A DNA stretch of 64,000 bases, taken from the NCBI RefSeq assembly GCF_001700435.1, contig NZ_LYPC01000011.1, forward strand, positions 407,309 to 471,308. Reading direction: 5' to 3'. The first letter of the stretch is position 1, and each line of letters starts with the position of its first letter. Position numbers and translations under genes: made by a program. The notes below the pieces were generated by a model that saw only the letters and a program-made list of their open reading frames with translations, had not been told where the DNA came from and did no database searches. Shown here one piece after another: positions 35,961-43,975 of the stretch. The stretch is from Paenibacillus pectinilyticus (GTDB lineage Bacteria > Bacillota > Bacilli > Paenibacillales > NBRC-103111).

Positions 35961-37202
35961 CTATTCGAATACGCGAGTAAATTCTCCATCAAAATATAGC
36001 TTGGAATTCGATCTATACGAATTCTTGTTCATGTACTCTATATTCATTTCAGCATAAATCTTGCCTGGGGCACCTTGATGAATCGATCCGTTTTTTTGCT
36101 CACCTTTGGCATCCTTATAGGTGAATGTTGGGGAAGTAGCCGAGTCGTATTCAAAACCGAACGCATCCGGATCCGGATACTGACTCTCATAACCAGGAAT
36201 AACCGTTTCGGTATATTTCCCTGTCACTTTACCACCATTGTCTACGCTTGTGATTTCAAGCTTTCTCTCGCCGATTTTCACAAACTTGCCGTCTTTGTCC
36301 ATAATAATATCATTTTTATAGGTTCCCACATATTTGCTGCTAAAACCGTTGGCATAGTTGACTTTCTCAACATTTGCGCCTGTAATATCAGGTGCGACGA
36401 TCTGCGTATTGCCAACCGCAGAAAGCTTTACCAGGATATTTAGGTTCAAATCATGTTGAACGCCGTTCTTATCTTTTCCAGAGAGTGTGATATCACCTGT
36501 TACATTCTCTAGGTAGCCGGCTTTATTTTCAACAGCTGAGCCCACCACTTTTTTCACAAAAACATCGCTTTCGATAGCGGGTATTTCGGACCTATTATTC
36601 AGCATCCGCTGAACACCAAAGGAAGTTACGGCATTCAGAATGGCCGGAACCTGCGTTTCGGACAAGCTGCCCGAGAATACTTTTCCGCCTTCAGGGCCTT
36701 CCTCTACCTGCACATAATCTTTCAGACCGCCGACCACGGCGTCAACAATCTTTTCGATCTCTTGAGCGCCTTTCTCTTTGAACGGATTATTAAAAGATGG
36801 AGCTTTCCTGTTCATGTTAGCCGGATACTCCATGACATAGTACGTACTGTCTGTTCCATTTTTATTAATGGAGCGTTTGGAATCAGAGTACGAATAACTC
36901 GACGCTACTTCGCCTTTTGCCGTTTTCGTCACCGTATTGTCTTCCGTCATTTGTTTGTCTGTATCCATTTTTTGCGTGGAAGAAGCTTGAAGCAACGTTT
37001 GATCGTTATCTTTCAACGTATACAAACCCTCAAGTGTATAGTTCTTCATATCCTTTTCCATAAGAGAGGCAGTTGTTTTGGCAGAGCTTTTCAAGCGGTC
37101 ATAGCCAGACCCAAGCAATGTATCCGCGAAGGCCGTCGTTACGAATAAACAAGCACCAACCGTAAACGAAAGTAGGGTAATCGATTTTTTGCTAAGTTTC
37201 AT
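35961..37202 (-). CDS. Secreted protein of unknown function (413 aa)
   Basis: The protein has a Sec signal peptide (about residues 1-26, cleavage likely after AFA) and no lipobox. The mature part is polar and beta-rich with lysine-rich segments. Its features include YTLEGLYTLKDNDQTLLQAS near the start, a TGDITLSGKDKNG stretch and a YVGTYKNDIIMDKDGKF stretch. This faintly recalls LolA-like or lipid-binding secreted proteins, but I do not recognise the family. AAGGAG lies upstream of the ATG. It precedes the ABC exporter and two-component genes on the same strand and may be a substrate, partner or signal of that system. Confidence 0.75.
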   Translation of the reverse strand: MKLSKKSITLLSFTVGACLFVTTAFADTLLGSGYDRLKSSAKTTASLMEKDMKNYTLEGLYTLKDNDQTLLQASSTQKMDTDKQMTEDNTVTKTAKGEVASSYSYSDSKRSINKNGTDSTYYVMEYPANMNRKAPSFNNPFKEKGAQEIEKIVDAVVGGLKDYVQVEEGPEGGKVFSGSLSETQVPAILNAVTSFGVQRMLNNRSEIPAIESDVFVKKVVGSAVENKAGYLENVTGDITLSGKDKNGVQHDLNLNILVKLSAVGNTQIVAPDITGANVEKVNYANGFSSKYVGTYKNDIIMDKDGKFVKIGERKLEITSVDNGGKVTGKYTETVIPGYESQYPDPDAFGFEYDSATSPTFTYKDAKGEQKNGSIHQGAPGKIYAEMNIEYMNKNSYRSNSKLYFDGEFTRVFE

Positions 37203-37346
37203 TTCATTTCATTTCTCCTTTACAACCAATATGCGGGAAACGTTTCCTTACTACTTATTTTAATACAAGCCTATTGAATCCATCTAAATGGATTATTAAC
37301 AAAGTATAAACTCTTGTTTGTCATCGCGATTGACTAATAAATAAAA

Positions 37347-37379
37347 TAAAAAGAGCAGCCGGTTGCCCGACTGCTCTTT
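37347..37379 (-). terminator. Terminator of the rpsF-ssb-rpsR operon
   Basis: AAGAGCAGTCGGG and CCGGCTGCTCTT arms are followed by TTTATTTTATT on the - strand, just behind rpsR. Confidence 0.8.
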
Positions 37380-37389
37380 GTTTCGAAAC

Positions 37390-37677
37390 CTATTCCGTTG
37401 TGTAAGGAAGCAACGCGATTGTACGGGAACGCTTGATAGCGATCGTCAAAGCACGTTGGTACTTAGCGGAAGTTCCAGTAACACGTCTAGGAAGAATCTT
37501 CCCGCGCTCACTGATGAACTTTTTAAGAGTCTCGATATCTTTATAATCAATATGCTTGATTTTGTTTACAGTGAAGTAACAAACCTTACGGCGTTTGCCT
37601 TTACCGCCTTTGCCACGAGGAGCAAATTTGCGATCAGCACGGTCATCACCATTGTTGTCTCTTTTTTGGAAAGCCAT
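37390..37677 (-). CDS. rpsR: 30S ribosomal protein S18
   Basis: This 95-aa protein has the S18 core [19 protein letters not shown] and the conserved [20 protein letters not shown] segment. The single cysteine in the core (VCYF) leaves the zinc ribbon of Zn-dependent paralogues incomplete. It is the last gene of rpsF-ssb-rpsR and binds 16S rRNA as a pair with S6. Confidence 0.98.
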   Translation of the reverse strand: MAFQKRDNNGDDRADRKFAPRGKGGKGKRRKVCYFTVNKIKHIDYKDIETLKKFISERGKILPRRVTGTSAKYQRALTIAIKRSRTIALLPYTTE

Positions 37678-37702
37678 TGTGTCTCTTCAGTCCTTTCTAC
37701 GT

Positions 37703-38194
37703 TTAAAATGGCAAATCATCATCGGAAATATCGATCGGTTTTCCGTCATCAATGAAAGGATCCTGCTGCTCGCGCGATCCACCGCCACGATTGCTGCTTC
37801 CGCTTCCGCCGCCGCTATAGCCGCCACCTGCGTTTGCATTAGATGATCCGCCCTCTTCGCGATTCCCGCCGCCGCTTGATTCAAGGAAACGTACATTATC
37901 GGCAATAACTTCGGTTACGTATACACGTTTGCCTTCATTGTTGTCGTAATTCCGCACTTGAATGCGTCCTTCAACTGCTGTTAAACGACCTTTACGCAAG
38001 TAGTTCGCGCATGTTTCGGCAAGCTGCCTCCACGTGACGATATTGATAAAGTCCGCTTCACGTTCTTTCGAGCCACCGCTCGTAAAAGGACGATCCACAG
38101 CAAGCGTGAATTGGGTAACTGCTACCCCAGCTGGTGTATAACGAAGTTCTGGATCTCTGGTCAATCGACCGATAAGAATAACACGGTTCAACAT
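37703..38194 (-). CDS. ssb: Single-stranded DNA-binding protein
   Basis: This 163-aa protein has the OB fold ([41 protein letters not shown]), a glycine/serine/asparagine-rich linker and the acidic tip DISDDDLPF that recruits replication and repair proteins. It lies between rpsF and rpsR, the usual Firmicute operon. Confidence 0.98.
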   Translation of the reverse strand: MLNRVILIGRLTRDPELRYTPAGVAVTQFTLAVDRPFTSGGSKEREADFINIVTWRQLAETCANYLRKGRLTAVEGRIQVRNYDNNEGKRVYVTEVIADNVRFLESSGGGNREEGGSSNANAGGGYSGGGSGSSNRGGGSREQQDPFIDDGKPIDISDDDLPF

Positions 38195-38228
38195 GGAACA
38201 ACCCTCCTGACGAAAATACTGGCATTGA

Positions 38229-38516
38229 TTAAGCTACGTCGTTTACGATTAAGTGACGAATAACTTCGTCCGAAATCTTAAGTACGCGATCAAGTTCAGT
38301 TACAACAGCAGGTTCTGCGTTGAAGTGTACAAGCACGTAGTGCCCGTCACGGAACTTCTTGATCTCATACGCAAGACGGCGTTTACCCATCAGGTCATGT
38401 TTGGAGATTTCTCCCCCACCGTTCGTGATGATGCCTTGAAATTTTTCTACCGTAGATTGAACAACTTCTTGCTCAACGTCAGTACGAATGATGTACATCA
38501 ATTCATATTTGCGCAT
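38229..38516 (-). CDS. rpsF: 30S ribosomal protein S6
   Basis: This 95-aa protein starts [18 protein letters not shown] and contains [17 protein letters not shown], typical of S6. The start at 38516 gives the standard length and has AAAGGAGGTG upstream; the longer open frame covers the leader. It is the first gene of the operon. Confidence 0.98.
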   Translation of the reverse strand: MRKYELMYIIRTDVEQEVVQSTVEKFQGIITNGGGEISKHDLMGKRRLAYEIKKFRDGHYVLVHFNAEPAVVTELDRVLKISDEVIRHLIVNDVA

Positions 38517-38609
38517 GTATTTCACCTCCTTTTGGACTAAGCGGCTCCTATTCAAACTTGCTAGGCAAGCGAAGGAGCAAGGAGCGAGGATTCTATTCAA
38601 AACTCGCAC
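38517..38609 (-). promoter_or_regulatory. rpsF leader with possible S6:S18 binding site
   Basis: The leader of about 93 nt contains paired C/U-rich and A/G-rich segments (CTCGCTCCTT, AGGAG) and an unpaired-looking CCG in GGAGCCGCTTAG just before the ribosome binding site. In many bacteria the S6:S18 pair represses this operon by binding a CCG-containing motif here. The match is by eye and unproved. Confidence 0.4.
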
Positions 38610-38615
38610 CTGAAT

Positions 38616-38644
38616 ACTATAGCAAATCATGCGGCAAATTACAA
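38616..38644 (-). promoter_or_regulatory. rpsF operon promoter
   Basis: TTGTAA and TATAGT are 17 bp apart on the - strand, with a TG extended -10. Confidence 0.7.
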
Positions 38645-38757
38645 GTTATTATCCCATGATTCGCAGAGGTGGAAGCTGGAAGTCTGTCACGTACATGCTT
38701 CCCTTCCCTCAGGGCAATCATAACTATGATCGTTATTCTTATGAAGAGGTGATTCAT

Positions 38758-38946
38758 ATGGGTGAATGGACGCAATTCAACGAAGGCGACCACGTTCCTA
38801 ACGATGGCGAGTATATGGAAGTTGGCGAGAATGCTTTCCATATGGGGATCAGCAATCCCAAAACAGTTTCACTGAAGAAGGGTGATACCTTCCCAGCAAC
38901 AAGCAATCATAATCGCAAGTGGCATCGCAAAGGGTTACGGCAATAA
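38758..38946 (+). CDS. YjzC-like small protein
   Basis: This 62-aa protein starts MGEWTQFNEGDHVPNDGEYM and contains VSLKKGDTFPATSNHNRKW, which matches the small YjzC-like family of Bacillales (function unknown). AGAGG lies 8 nt before the ATG. It is head-on to replication and divergent from rpsF. A convergent terminator follows. Confidence 0.8.
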   Translation: MGEWTQFNEGDHVPNDGEYMEVGENAFHMGISNPKTVSLKKGDTFPATSNHNRKWHRKGLRQ

Positions 38947-38965
38947 CTTATTCTTTTACAGCAAA

Positions 38966-38999
38966 AGAACACCTCTCACTGTAAATGAGGGGTGTTCTT
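38966..38999. terminator. Convergent terminator between yjzC-like and lipoprotein genes
   Basis: AAGAACACCTCTCA and TGAGGGGTGTTCTT arms form a long stem with a short loop, followed by a TTCTT tail on + and TTTT on -. Confidence 0.7.
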
Positions 39000-39036
39000 C
39001 ACATTCACCTGTAGGTACGTCTCGTCTAAATGGGAA

Positions 39037-39474
39037 TTACTTCTGAATCACACGCTTCTCGGAAATCTTTCCATTCGAATTATATACGAATTCCGCATAG
39101 TAGCCGGGTTGATTCGAAATAGCAAACTGATACGTTTGTTTTCCGTTCTCTTCCTTCACGAGCTGCCCTTTGGCCCCTGTCTCCTTGACCAAATCATCAT
39201 AGGTACTCGTCATTGAAATTTTCTCGACTTGTTCTTTGGTAATCTTAGAGGGGGTAACAGCTGTCCCTCCATTCGAACTAGCCTTCGGTGTGGCTGAAGT
39301 TGATGCCGTACTTCCTGGCGTTCCCGTACTTGTCCCGCTAGGCGTCGCAGAAGCCCCAGACGAGGGTTGTACAGTCGTTCCCGGGCTTGGACTAGCCACG
39401 CTCGTGTTGTCCTTCTTAGAGCAGCCTGAGGCCACTACAGTGAACACTACAATTACGATCATCCATGCTTTCAT
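39037..39474 (-). CDS. Small lipoprotein with BLIP/SmpA-like C-terminal domain
   Basis: This 145-aa protein has a signal peptide with lipobox VASGC at about residue 18, a serine/threonine/proline-rich linker (about 25-75) and a C-terminal domain of about 70 residues (TKEQVEKISMTSTYDDLVKETG ending in RVIQK after an aromatic beta hairpin). That domain resembles DUF3862/SmpA-like folds that bind proteins. Function unknown. AGGAGG precedes the ATG. Confidence 0.75.
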   Translation of the reverse strand: MKAWMIVIVVFTVVASGCSKKDNTSVASPSPGTTVQPSSGASATPSGTSTGTPGSTASTSATPKASSNGGTAVTPSKITKEQVEKISMTSTYDDLVKETGAKGQLVKEENGKQTYQFAISNQPGYYAEFVYNSNGKISEKRVIQK

Positions 39475-39605
39475 TTATTTCGTCCTCCTAAGATCTATTG
39501 TCCATATCCTAACTGTTAGGTTGCCTCGGATCCCATCCTTTTATCCCTTATTTTTCATATAAACTAATATCTTGATATTTAAATAGGACTTTAAAAAAGG
39601 ACAAA

Positions 39606-39645
39606 CAAAAAAGCCGCCTATATCCATAAAGGATATAAACGGCTT
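39606..39645 (-). terminator. Terminator after tRNA-Ser
   Basis: AAGCCG, an inner ATATCC/GGATAT stem and CGGCTT are followed by TTTTTTGTTTG on the - strand. Confidence 0.8.
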
Positions 39646-39663
39646 GTCTTCGATGTTCTAGTA

Positions 39664-39751
39664 CGGAAAGAGTGGGAGTCGAACCCACGCACGCCTCGCG
39701 ACGCCTAACTGATTTCGAGTCAGCCCCCTTGGACCACTTGGGTACCTTTCC
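39664..39751 (-). tRNA. tRNA-Ser (anticodon CGA)
   Basis: The 88-nt sequence folds as a class II tRNA: acceptor GGAAAGG with a closing G-U pair, D arm, anticodon stem CTGA/TCAG around loop CTCGAAA (anticodon CGA, reading UCG), a long variable arm (GCGTCGCGAGGCGT) and T arm GTGGG-TTCGACT-CCCAC. Discriminator base is G. CCA is not encoded. It has its own promoter and terminator. Confidence 0.95.
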
Positions 39752-39772
39752 AAGAAAATGAGAACAGGACTT

Positions 39773-39801
39773 ATTGTATCAAAAAAGTCTGTCTCTCGCA
39801 A
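39773..39801 (-). promoter_or_regulatory. tRNA-Ser promoter
   Basis: TTGCGA and TACAAT are 17 bp apart on the - strand, about 22 bp upstream of the mature tRNA 5' end. Confidence 0.75.
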
Positions 39802-39826
39802 GTGTTTTGCTAAAATTTATGAAAGT

Positions 39827-40042
39827 CTAAGTTGACTCTTCTTCTGTCGCGGCATTGCTACGCAAAATCTTTTTGAGCTTGCTCTCGAACTTCGTTCTTG
39901 GTACAAGGACACTGTGCTTGCAACCTACACATTTGATCCGAATATCCATTCCCATTCGAATAATTTCCATTTCATTCGTGCCGCATGGATGGGGCTTCTT
40001 CATCTGAACAACGTCGCCAAGTTGGTATTCCTTCTTTTCCAT
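39827..40042 (-). CDS. DUF951 protein (YyzM-like)
   Basis: This 71-aa protein contains QLGDVVQMKKPHPCGTNEME and GMDIRIKCVGCKHSVLVPRTKFE, the hallmark of DUF951. The cysteines in HPCG and CVGC suggest a zinc or nucleic-acid-binding site. Function unknown. It abuts the MscS gene with a 1-bp gap and shares its operon. Confidence 0.9.
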   Translation of the reverse strand: MEKKEYQLGDVVQMKKPHPCGTNEMEIIRMGMDIRIKCVGCKHSVLVPRTKFESKLKKILRSNAATEEEST

Positions 40043-40043
40043 C

Positions 40044-40931
40044 TTAGTTCCCCTCCACCTTTTCTTGTTTCAAGTAGGTCACGACTTTCGGATATGGGAT
40101 TTCAATGCCGTGCGCATCCAAATGCTTTTTGATCTCCGCATTTAGGATCCGTCCCACTTCCCCTTGCGTGTTCGGCTTACATTCTGCAATCACTCGTATT
40201 TTCAATTCCGAATTGCCGATCATTTGCACGCCGAGCACCTCGGGTGTTTTGACAATATTCTCTGTGCGCTCATGTACATGAGTCACGATCTCACGCAGCA
40301 ACTCCATGGCACGATCAATGTCTGCGTCATAGGCAACGGAAACATCCACAACCGCAATCGAATTGTAGGTAGAAAAGTTGGTCACCTGCTTGATATTTCC
40401 GTTCGGGATAATATGCACTTCGCCGGTCCAGCTTTTAATCCTCGTAACTCGAATCCCAATCTCTTCAACCGTTCCTTTGAACTGGTCAATTTGAATCACA
40501 TCGCCTACTCCGAACTGATCCTCGAAAATGATAAAGAACCCTGTAATGACATCCTTCACCAAACTCTGTGCTCCGAAACCTATGGCTAACCCGAGAACGC
40601 CTGCTCCTGCGAGCAAGGGGCCTAAATTAAAGCCTACTTGTCCAAGGATAAGCATGATAGCAACCAGATTCACCGTATATGAGATCAGATTATGTATGAG
40701 AATGGAGATCGTATTCGATCTTCGTCTATCAATTTTTATTGGTGACTTCTCTCTAGCCACCATCATGTGGGTGATTGTTTTATCTGCAATTTTGATAATG
40801 ATTCTAGCAATTATATATATGAGAACAATTTTGATAATAATCCAAAATACCGACGCGATGATCTCGGGCTTCGAAATATGTTCTCGCATCCAGTTCATAA
40901 GATCTTCGAAATAATGTGTTTCAAAGGTCAC
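40044..40931 (-). CDS. Small-conductance mechanosensitive channel, MscS family
   Basis: This 295-aa membrane protein has three N-terminal hydrophobic segments, the glycine/alanine-rich pore helix (LLAGAGVLGLAIGFGAQSLV) and the beta-domain with the IIFEDQFGVGDVIQID motif of MscS channels, which release solutes on osmotic downshock. The start is taken as the GTG at 40931, with AAGGAGG 7 nt upstream; the TTG two codons earlier is too close to the site. Confidence 0.93.
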   Translation of the reverse strand: MTFETHYFEDLMNWMREHISKPEIIASVFWIIIKIVLIYIIARIIIKIADKTITHMMVAREKSPIKIDRRRSNTISILIHNLISYTVNLVAIMLILGQVGFNLGPLLAGAGVLGLAIGFGAQSLVKDVITGFFIIFEDQFGVGDVIQIDQFKGTVEEIGIRVTRIKSWTGEVHIIPNGNIKQVTNFSTYNSIAVVDVSVAYDADIDRAMELLREIVTHVHERTENIVKTPEVLGVQMIGNSELKIRVIAECKPNTQGEVGRILNAEIKKHLDAHGIEIPYPKVVTYLKQEKVEGN

Positions 40932-40943
40932 TAGCAAACCTCC

Positions 40944-41186
40944 TTAATTTTCTACTATGGTACCATACCCATCTTCTTTTTTAAAATAGATTCCCCTAAT
41001 TTCTACGTTCTCGCTCTCTACGATCTCTTGAACCTGAGCTAAATCGGCTCCAGGAAATTCAATAGAGAGCGCGCAACCTGCTGTAATTTCCTTTGGCGTA
41101 GGCCTAATGTCGATCTCGATATCTGCATACTCTAGCAACATTTCTGCCCGCAGTGCCTGTTGCGTAGAATCGAAAGCTAGCAACAT
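40944..41186 (-). CDS. DUF3343 protein
   Basis: This 80-aa protein matches DUF3343: STQQALRAEMLLEYADIEIDIRPTPKEI with a cysteine in AGCALSIEF. Related small domains occur next to sulfur-carrier or selenium proteins, but no function is established. Here it is 12 bp upstream of the MscS gene and co-directional with it. Confidence 0.85.
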   Translation of the reverse strand: MLLAFDSTQQALRAEMLLEYADIEIDIRPTPKEITAGCALSIEFPGADLAQVQEIVESENVEIRGIYFKKEDGYGTIVEN

Positions 41187-41283
41187 GATAGAAAATTCCA
41201 GAGAAAGCTCCCCTCTCTACGTATAAATGTCCCTATCTCTCCATATACTAGTAAAAAAAGATTTACTACTTTGGAGGGATATC

Positions 41284-41907
41284 ATGAAATTCCAATTTGG
41301 TTTCGACGGCGATAAAACCCCAGTACAAGAGCCTTTAAAAATTCAACATACCGATTCGGATACCCCTTATCTTCTCGCCAAGCACCTTCAAACGATTTTC
41401 AGTAAACTACCAACCTATCAACCTGTTGTTGTCATCTGCGTTGGAACGGATCGTTCGACAGGTGATTCTCTCGGACCTTTGGTTGGCTCTCATTTAAACC
41501 GTACAACGACACTTCGTAATCTGCATCTTTTTGGCACGCTTGATGAGCCTGTCCATGCCATGAATTTAGCAGAAACGGTTGAACGCATTCACAAACAATT
41601 TCAAAATCCATTTATCGTTGCTGTTGATGCCTGCTTAGGTCAAGTTGCAAGTGTAGGGTGCATCCAGGTTGCTCACGGTCCGCTCAAGCCAGGGGCTGGC
41701 GTGAATAAAGATCTTCCCCCGGTTGGCGATATCCATGTAACTGGCATCGTGAATGTTGGTGGCTTCATGGAATACTTCGTCTTGCAAAACACGCGGCTAA
41801 GCCTCGTGATGAATATGGCAACTGTCATTGGCGATGCGCTGCACTCCGCGATCCGGCGGACGCAATCTTTTGCCCCCAGTGCTACGACTGCTTTAAAGTT
41901 TGAGTAA
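41284..41907 (+). CDS. yyaC: Spore-associated protein YyaC (GPR-like protease fold)
   Basis: This 207-aa protein matches YyaC, a sporulation protein related to the germination protease GPR. Visible segments are VVICVGTDRSTGDSLGPLVG, VAVDACLGQVASVG and the glycine-rich GDIHVTGIVNVGGFMEY. The start at 41284 has TGGAGG 6 nt upstream. It is head-on to replication; in Bacillus the gene is expressed in the forespore. Its 3' end overlaps the convergent DUF4446 gene by 26 bp. Confidence 0.93.
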   Translation: MKFQFGFDGDKTPVQEPLKIQHTDSDTPYLLAKHLQTIFSKLPTYQPVVVICVGTDRSTGDSLGPLVGSHLNRTTTLRNLHLFGTLDEPVHAMNLAETVERIHKQFQNPFIVAVDACLGQVASVGCIQVAHGPLKPGAGVNKDLPPVGDIHVTGIVNVGGFMEYFVLQNTRLSLVMNMATVIGDALHSAIRRTQSFAPSATTALKFE

Positions 41908-42373
41908 TAGCTTCTTTTTCTTCCGGGCTTAACGTGTAAGTCGACTGCCCTTTTTGAATCGGCTTGGCATATACATACATCTGCTCTCTACTATGTATCC
42001 CTGTGAGGATCACACCATCTTGTTCCTCATTAAGCATCGCTAATGTGAAGCTTAAATCACTGCCACCCTCATTGAACGCGTTATACCGGCGAATCCCGAT
42101 ATTGGACGTCATTTTCATCATCAGTTGACGAATGGTAGTAATATTGGCTGAAGCCTTCACGGATTCGGCCTTTTGCTCGTTTATGGCGTTTTGCATATCC
42201 ATCAGCAGTTGTTCCATGTTCTCCGCACTAGATCCATTGATCATTTTGGTGTAGCGTTTGCGTAATGACGACAAGCGGATGGAAACGATGAGCAGAAAAA
42301 TAAATAACACGATTATACACGCGAAGCAAACTAACATCACATATTCAGCATTCAAGCCAAACAGTTCCCCCAT
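41882..42373 (-). CDS. DUF4446 membrane-anchored protein
   Basis: This 163-aa protein has an N-terminal membrane segment (about 11-33), a coiled-coil-like region (about 50-90) and a C-terminal beta domain (GIRRYNAFNEGGSDLSFTLAML), the hallmark of DUF4446. Function unknown. It follows the cysteine desulfurase-like gene with a 15-bp gap and overlaps yyaC convergently by 26 bp. Confidence 0.88.
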   Translation of the reverse strand: MGELFGLNAEYVMLVCFACIIVLFIFLLIVSIRLSSLRKRYTKMINGSSAENMEQLLMDMQNAINEQKAESVKASANITTIRQLMMKMTSNIGIRRYNAFNEGGSDLSFTLAMLNEEQDGVILTGIHSREQMYVYAKPIQKGQSTYTLSPEEKEAITQTLKQS

Positions 42374-42388
42374 GATTGATCCCTCTTT

Positions 42389-43549
42389 CTACTTAACATA
42401 CTGCGTTTGAATCTCTCGCACAGCTCCAATGAGCGCATCCACTTCTTCAGCGGTTGTAAAATAACCAACACTAGCTCGCACTGCGCCTTTTGATAAAGTC
42501 CCTGCAACTTCATGTGCAAGCGGTGAACAATGATACCCTGCTCGTACAGCAATTTGGAACGACTGATCGAGAATGAAGGCAACTTCCGATGAATCCACAT
42601 CCTGAATGTTAAAGGAAACGATTCCTGTTTTATTTTGTCCAAGCTTTGGTCCTAGAATCGTTACCCCTGCAATTCCCAGTAACCCTTCCATTAAGCGTTG
42701 CGTATGCGCCCACTCTTTCTCATGAATCTTCTCTACCGTTTCAGCAAGGATGAATTTCACACCCTCGTTCAAACCAGCAATCCCGACGGTGTTCTGTGTA
42801 CCAGCTTCATAGCGATCTGGGCGCACTGTTGGCTGGTGAATGGCTTCTGATTGACTGCCCGTTCCCCCATGCAGCAGCGGTTCCAAATCGATGTCCGGAT
42901 GGATGTACAAGCCACCCGTTCCTTGAGGCCCCAGGAGCCCCTTGTGGCCCGGGAAGGCAAGCATGTCTATATTCATGTCAGTGACATGAATAGGCAGTAT
43001 GCCGGCGCTCTGAGCCGCGTCTACAAGCAGCTTTGCGCCATGCGCTTTGCAGATCTCCCCGATCTCAGCAATCGGCATGATCGTCCCAAGCAAATTAGAA
43101 CTATGATTCACAACGACGAGTGTTGTATTAGGGCGAAGTGCTTCCTTAAGATCATTTAACTGCATATTTCCATCCACATCGTGTTGCAGATAGGTAAGCT
43201 CTACTCCTGCCGAACTCTTCAAATATTCTACTGGCCGACGCACCGAATTATGCTCCACGTTCGTGCAAATCACATGATCACCCGGCTTCACAAAGCCTTT
43301 AATCGCCTGATTCAACGCGTGTGTCGTATTCAGAGCAAACGAGATATCGTTCGGATTACGAACGCCAAATAATTTGGCCAAGTTTTTTCTGGTCTCGAAT
43401 AACGCACGGCTAGCCTTAACCGCCATCTGATGACTGCCCCTGCCTGGGTTAGCTGCATACTCTTGCATGCACAGCATCATTGCCTCCATAACAGCTGGTG
43501 GCTTCGGCCACGAAGAAGCGGCTTGATCGAAGTACATAACACCCTTCAT
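42389..43549 (-). CDS. Cysteine desulfurase-family aminotransferase (class V, NifS-like)
   Basis: This 386-aa PLP enzyme begins MYFDQAASSWPKPP and has the PLP-binding segments NTTHALNQAI, VNHSSNLLG, the LLVDAAQSAG aspartate, the catalytic lysine in FPGHKGLLGPQGTGG and an active-site-loop cysteine in GYHCSPLAHE. It belongs to the cysteine desulfurase family found near DUF3343 genes in Firmicutes, which may mobilise sulfur or selenium. The start at 43549 has AAGGGGG upstream. Confidence 0.9.
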   Translation of the reverse strand: MKGVMYFDQAASSWPKPPAVMEAMMLCMQEYAANPGRGSHQMAVKASRALFETRKNLAKLFGVRNPNDISFALNTTHALNQAIKGFVKPGDHVICTNVEHNSVRRPVEYLKSSAGVELTYLQHDVDGNMQLNDLKEALRPNTTLVVVNHSSNLLGTIMPIAEIGEICKAHGAKLLVDAAQSAGILPIHVTDMNIDMLAFPGHKGLLGPQGTGGLYIHPDIDLEPLLHGGTGSQSEAIHQPTVRPDRYEAGTQNTVGIAGLNEGVKFILAETVEKIHEKEWAHTQRLMEGLLGIAGVTILGPKLGQNKTGIVSFNIQDVDSSEVAFILDQSFQIAVRAGYHCSPLAHEVAGTLSKGAVRASVGYFTTAEEVDALIGAVREIQTQYVK

Positions 43550-43799
43550 ATTTCCAACCCCCTTTGAGAGAATTTCTAATTTGATCAAACCCATAATGGG
43601 ATCGCGTTAGAAAAATTGTTTTAAGATTATGAAGACCACTTTTGCGAACTCGTCGATTCACCGCTACGACCGATTTTGGATTACCGTCTCTCCCTGCTGC
43701 GATAGCTTTAGAAGAATTTTTGCTTCGGTAAATCCTTTAGACGATTCCTATAGATAATCTCATTCGGCTATCCATAAAATCGCAAACGCGTATAATCAT

Positions 43800-43851
43800 A
43801 AAACCTCTACCACGAATTCCAAAATATCAGCCACGTATAGAAGAGGTTTTC
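43800..43851 (+). terminator. Weak hairpin in the 426-bp gap before the NifS-like gene
   Basis: AAAACCTC and GAGGTTTT arms enclose a long loop. A T-run is part of the arm. The rest of the gap (43550-43916) shows no gene, only AT-rich sequence. Confidence 0.35.
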
Positions 43852-43916
43852 TCCATCCAATAAATTAGACGATTTCGACAAGCGATAGTTTATTTTTCTA
43901 GGTCTGTTCATAAATA

Positions 43917-43968
43917 TAGCATACCTTAGTTTGTTCTTTCTGCTCGAAAGAAAAACATAGGTATGCTA
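43917..43968. terminator. 52-bp inverted repeat behind parB
   Basis: Outer arms TAGCATACCT/AGGTATGCTA (10 bp) and inner arms GTTT-G-TTCTTTC/GAAAGAAAAAC with a 5-nt loop make one long hairpin with a single bulge and a few mismatches. It begins 8 bp after the parB stop and has AATTTTT on its + strand side but a poor U-run for parB itself. It is an unusual terminator or a dispersed repeat element. Confidence 0.6.
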
Positions 43969-43975
43969 GCAATTT

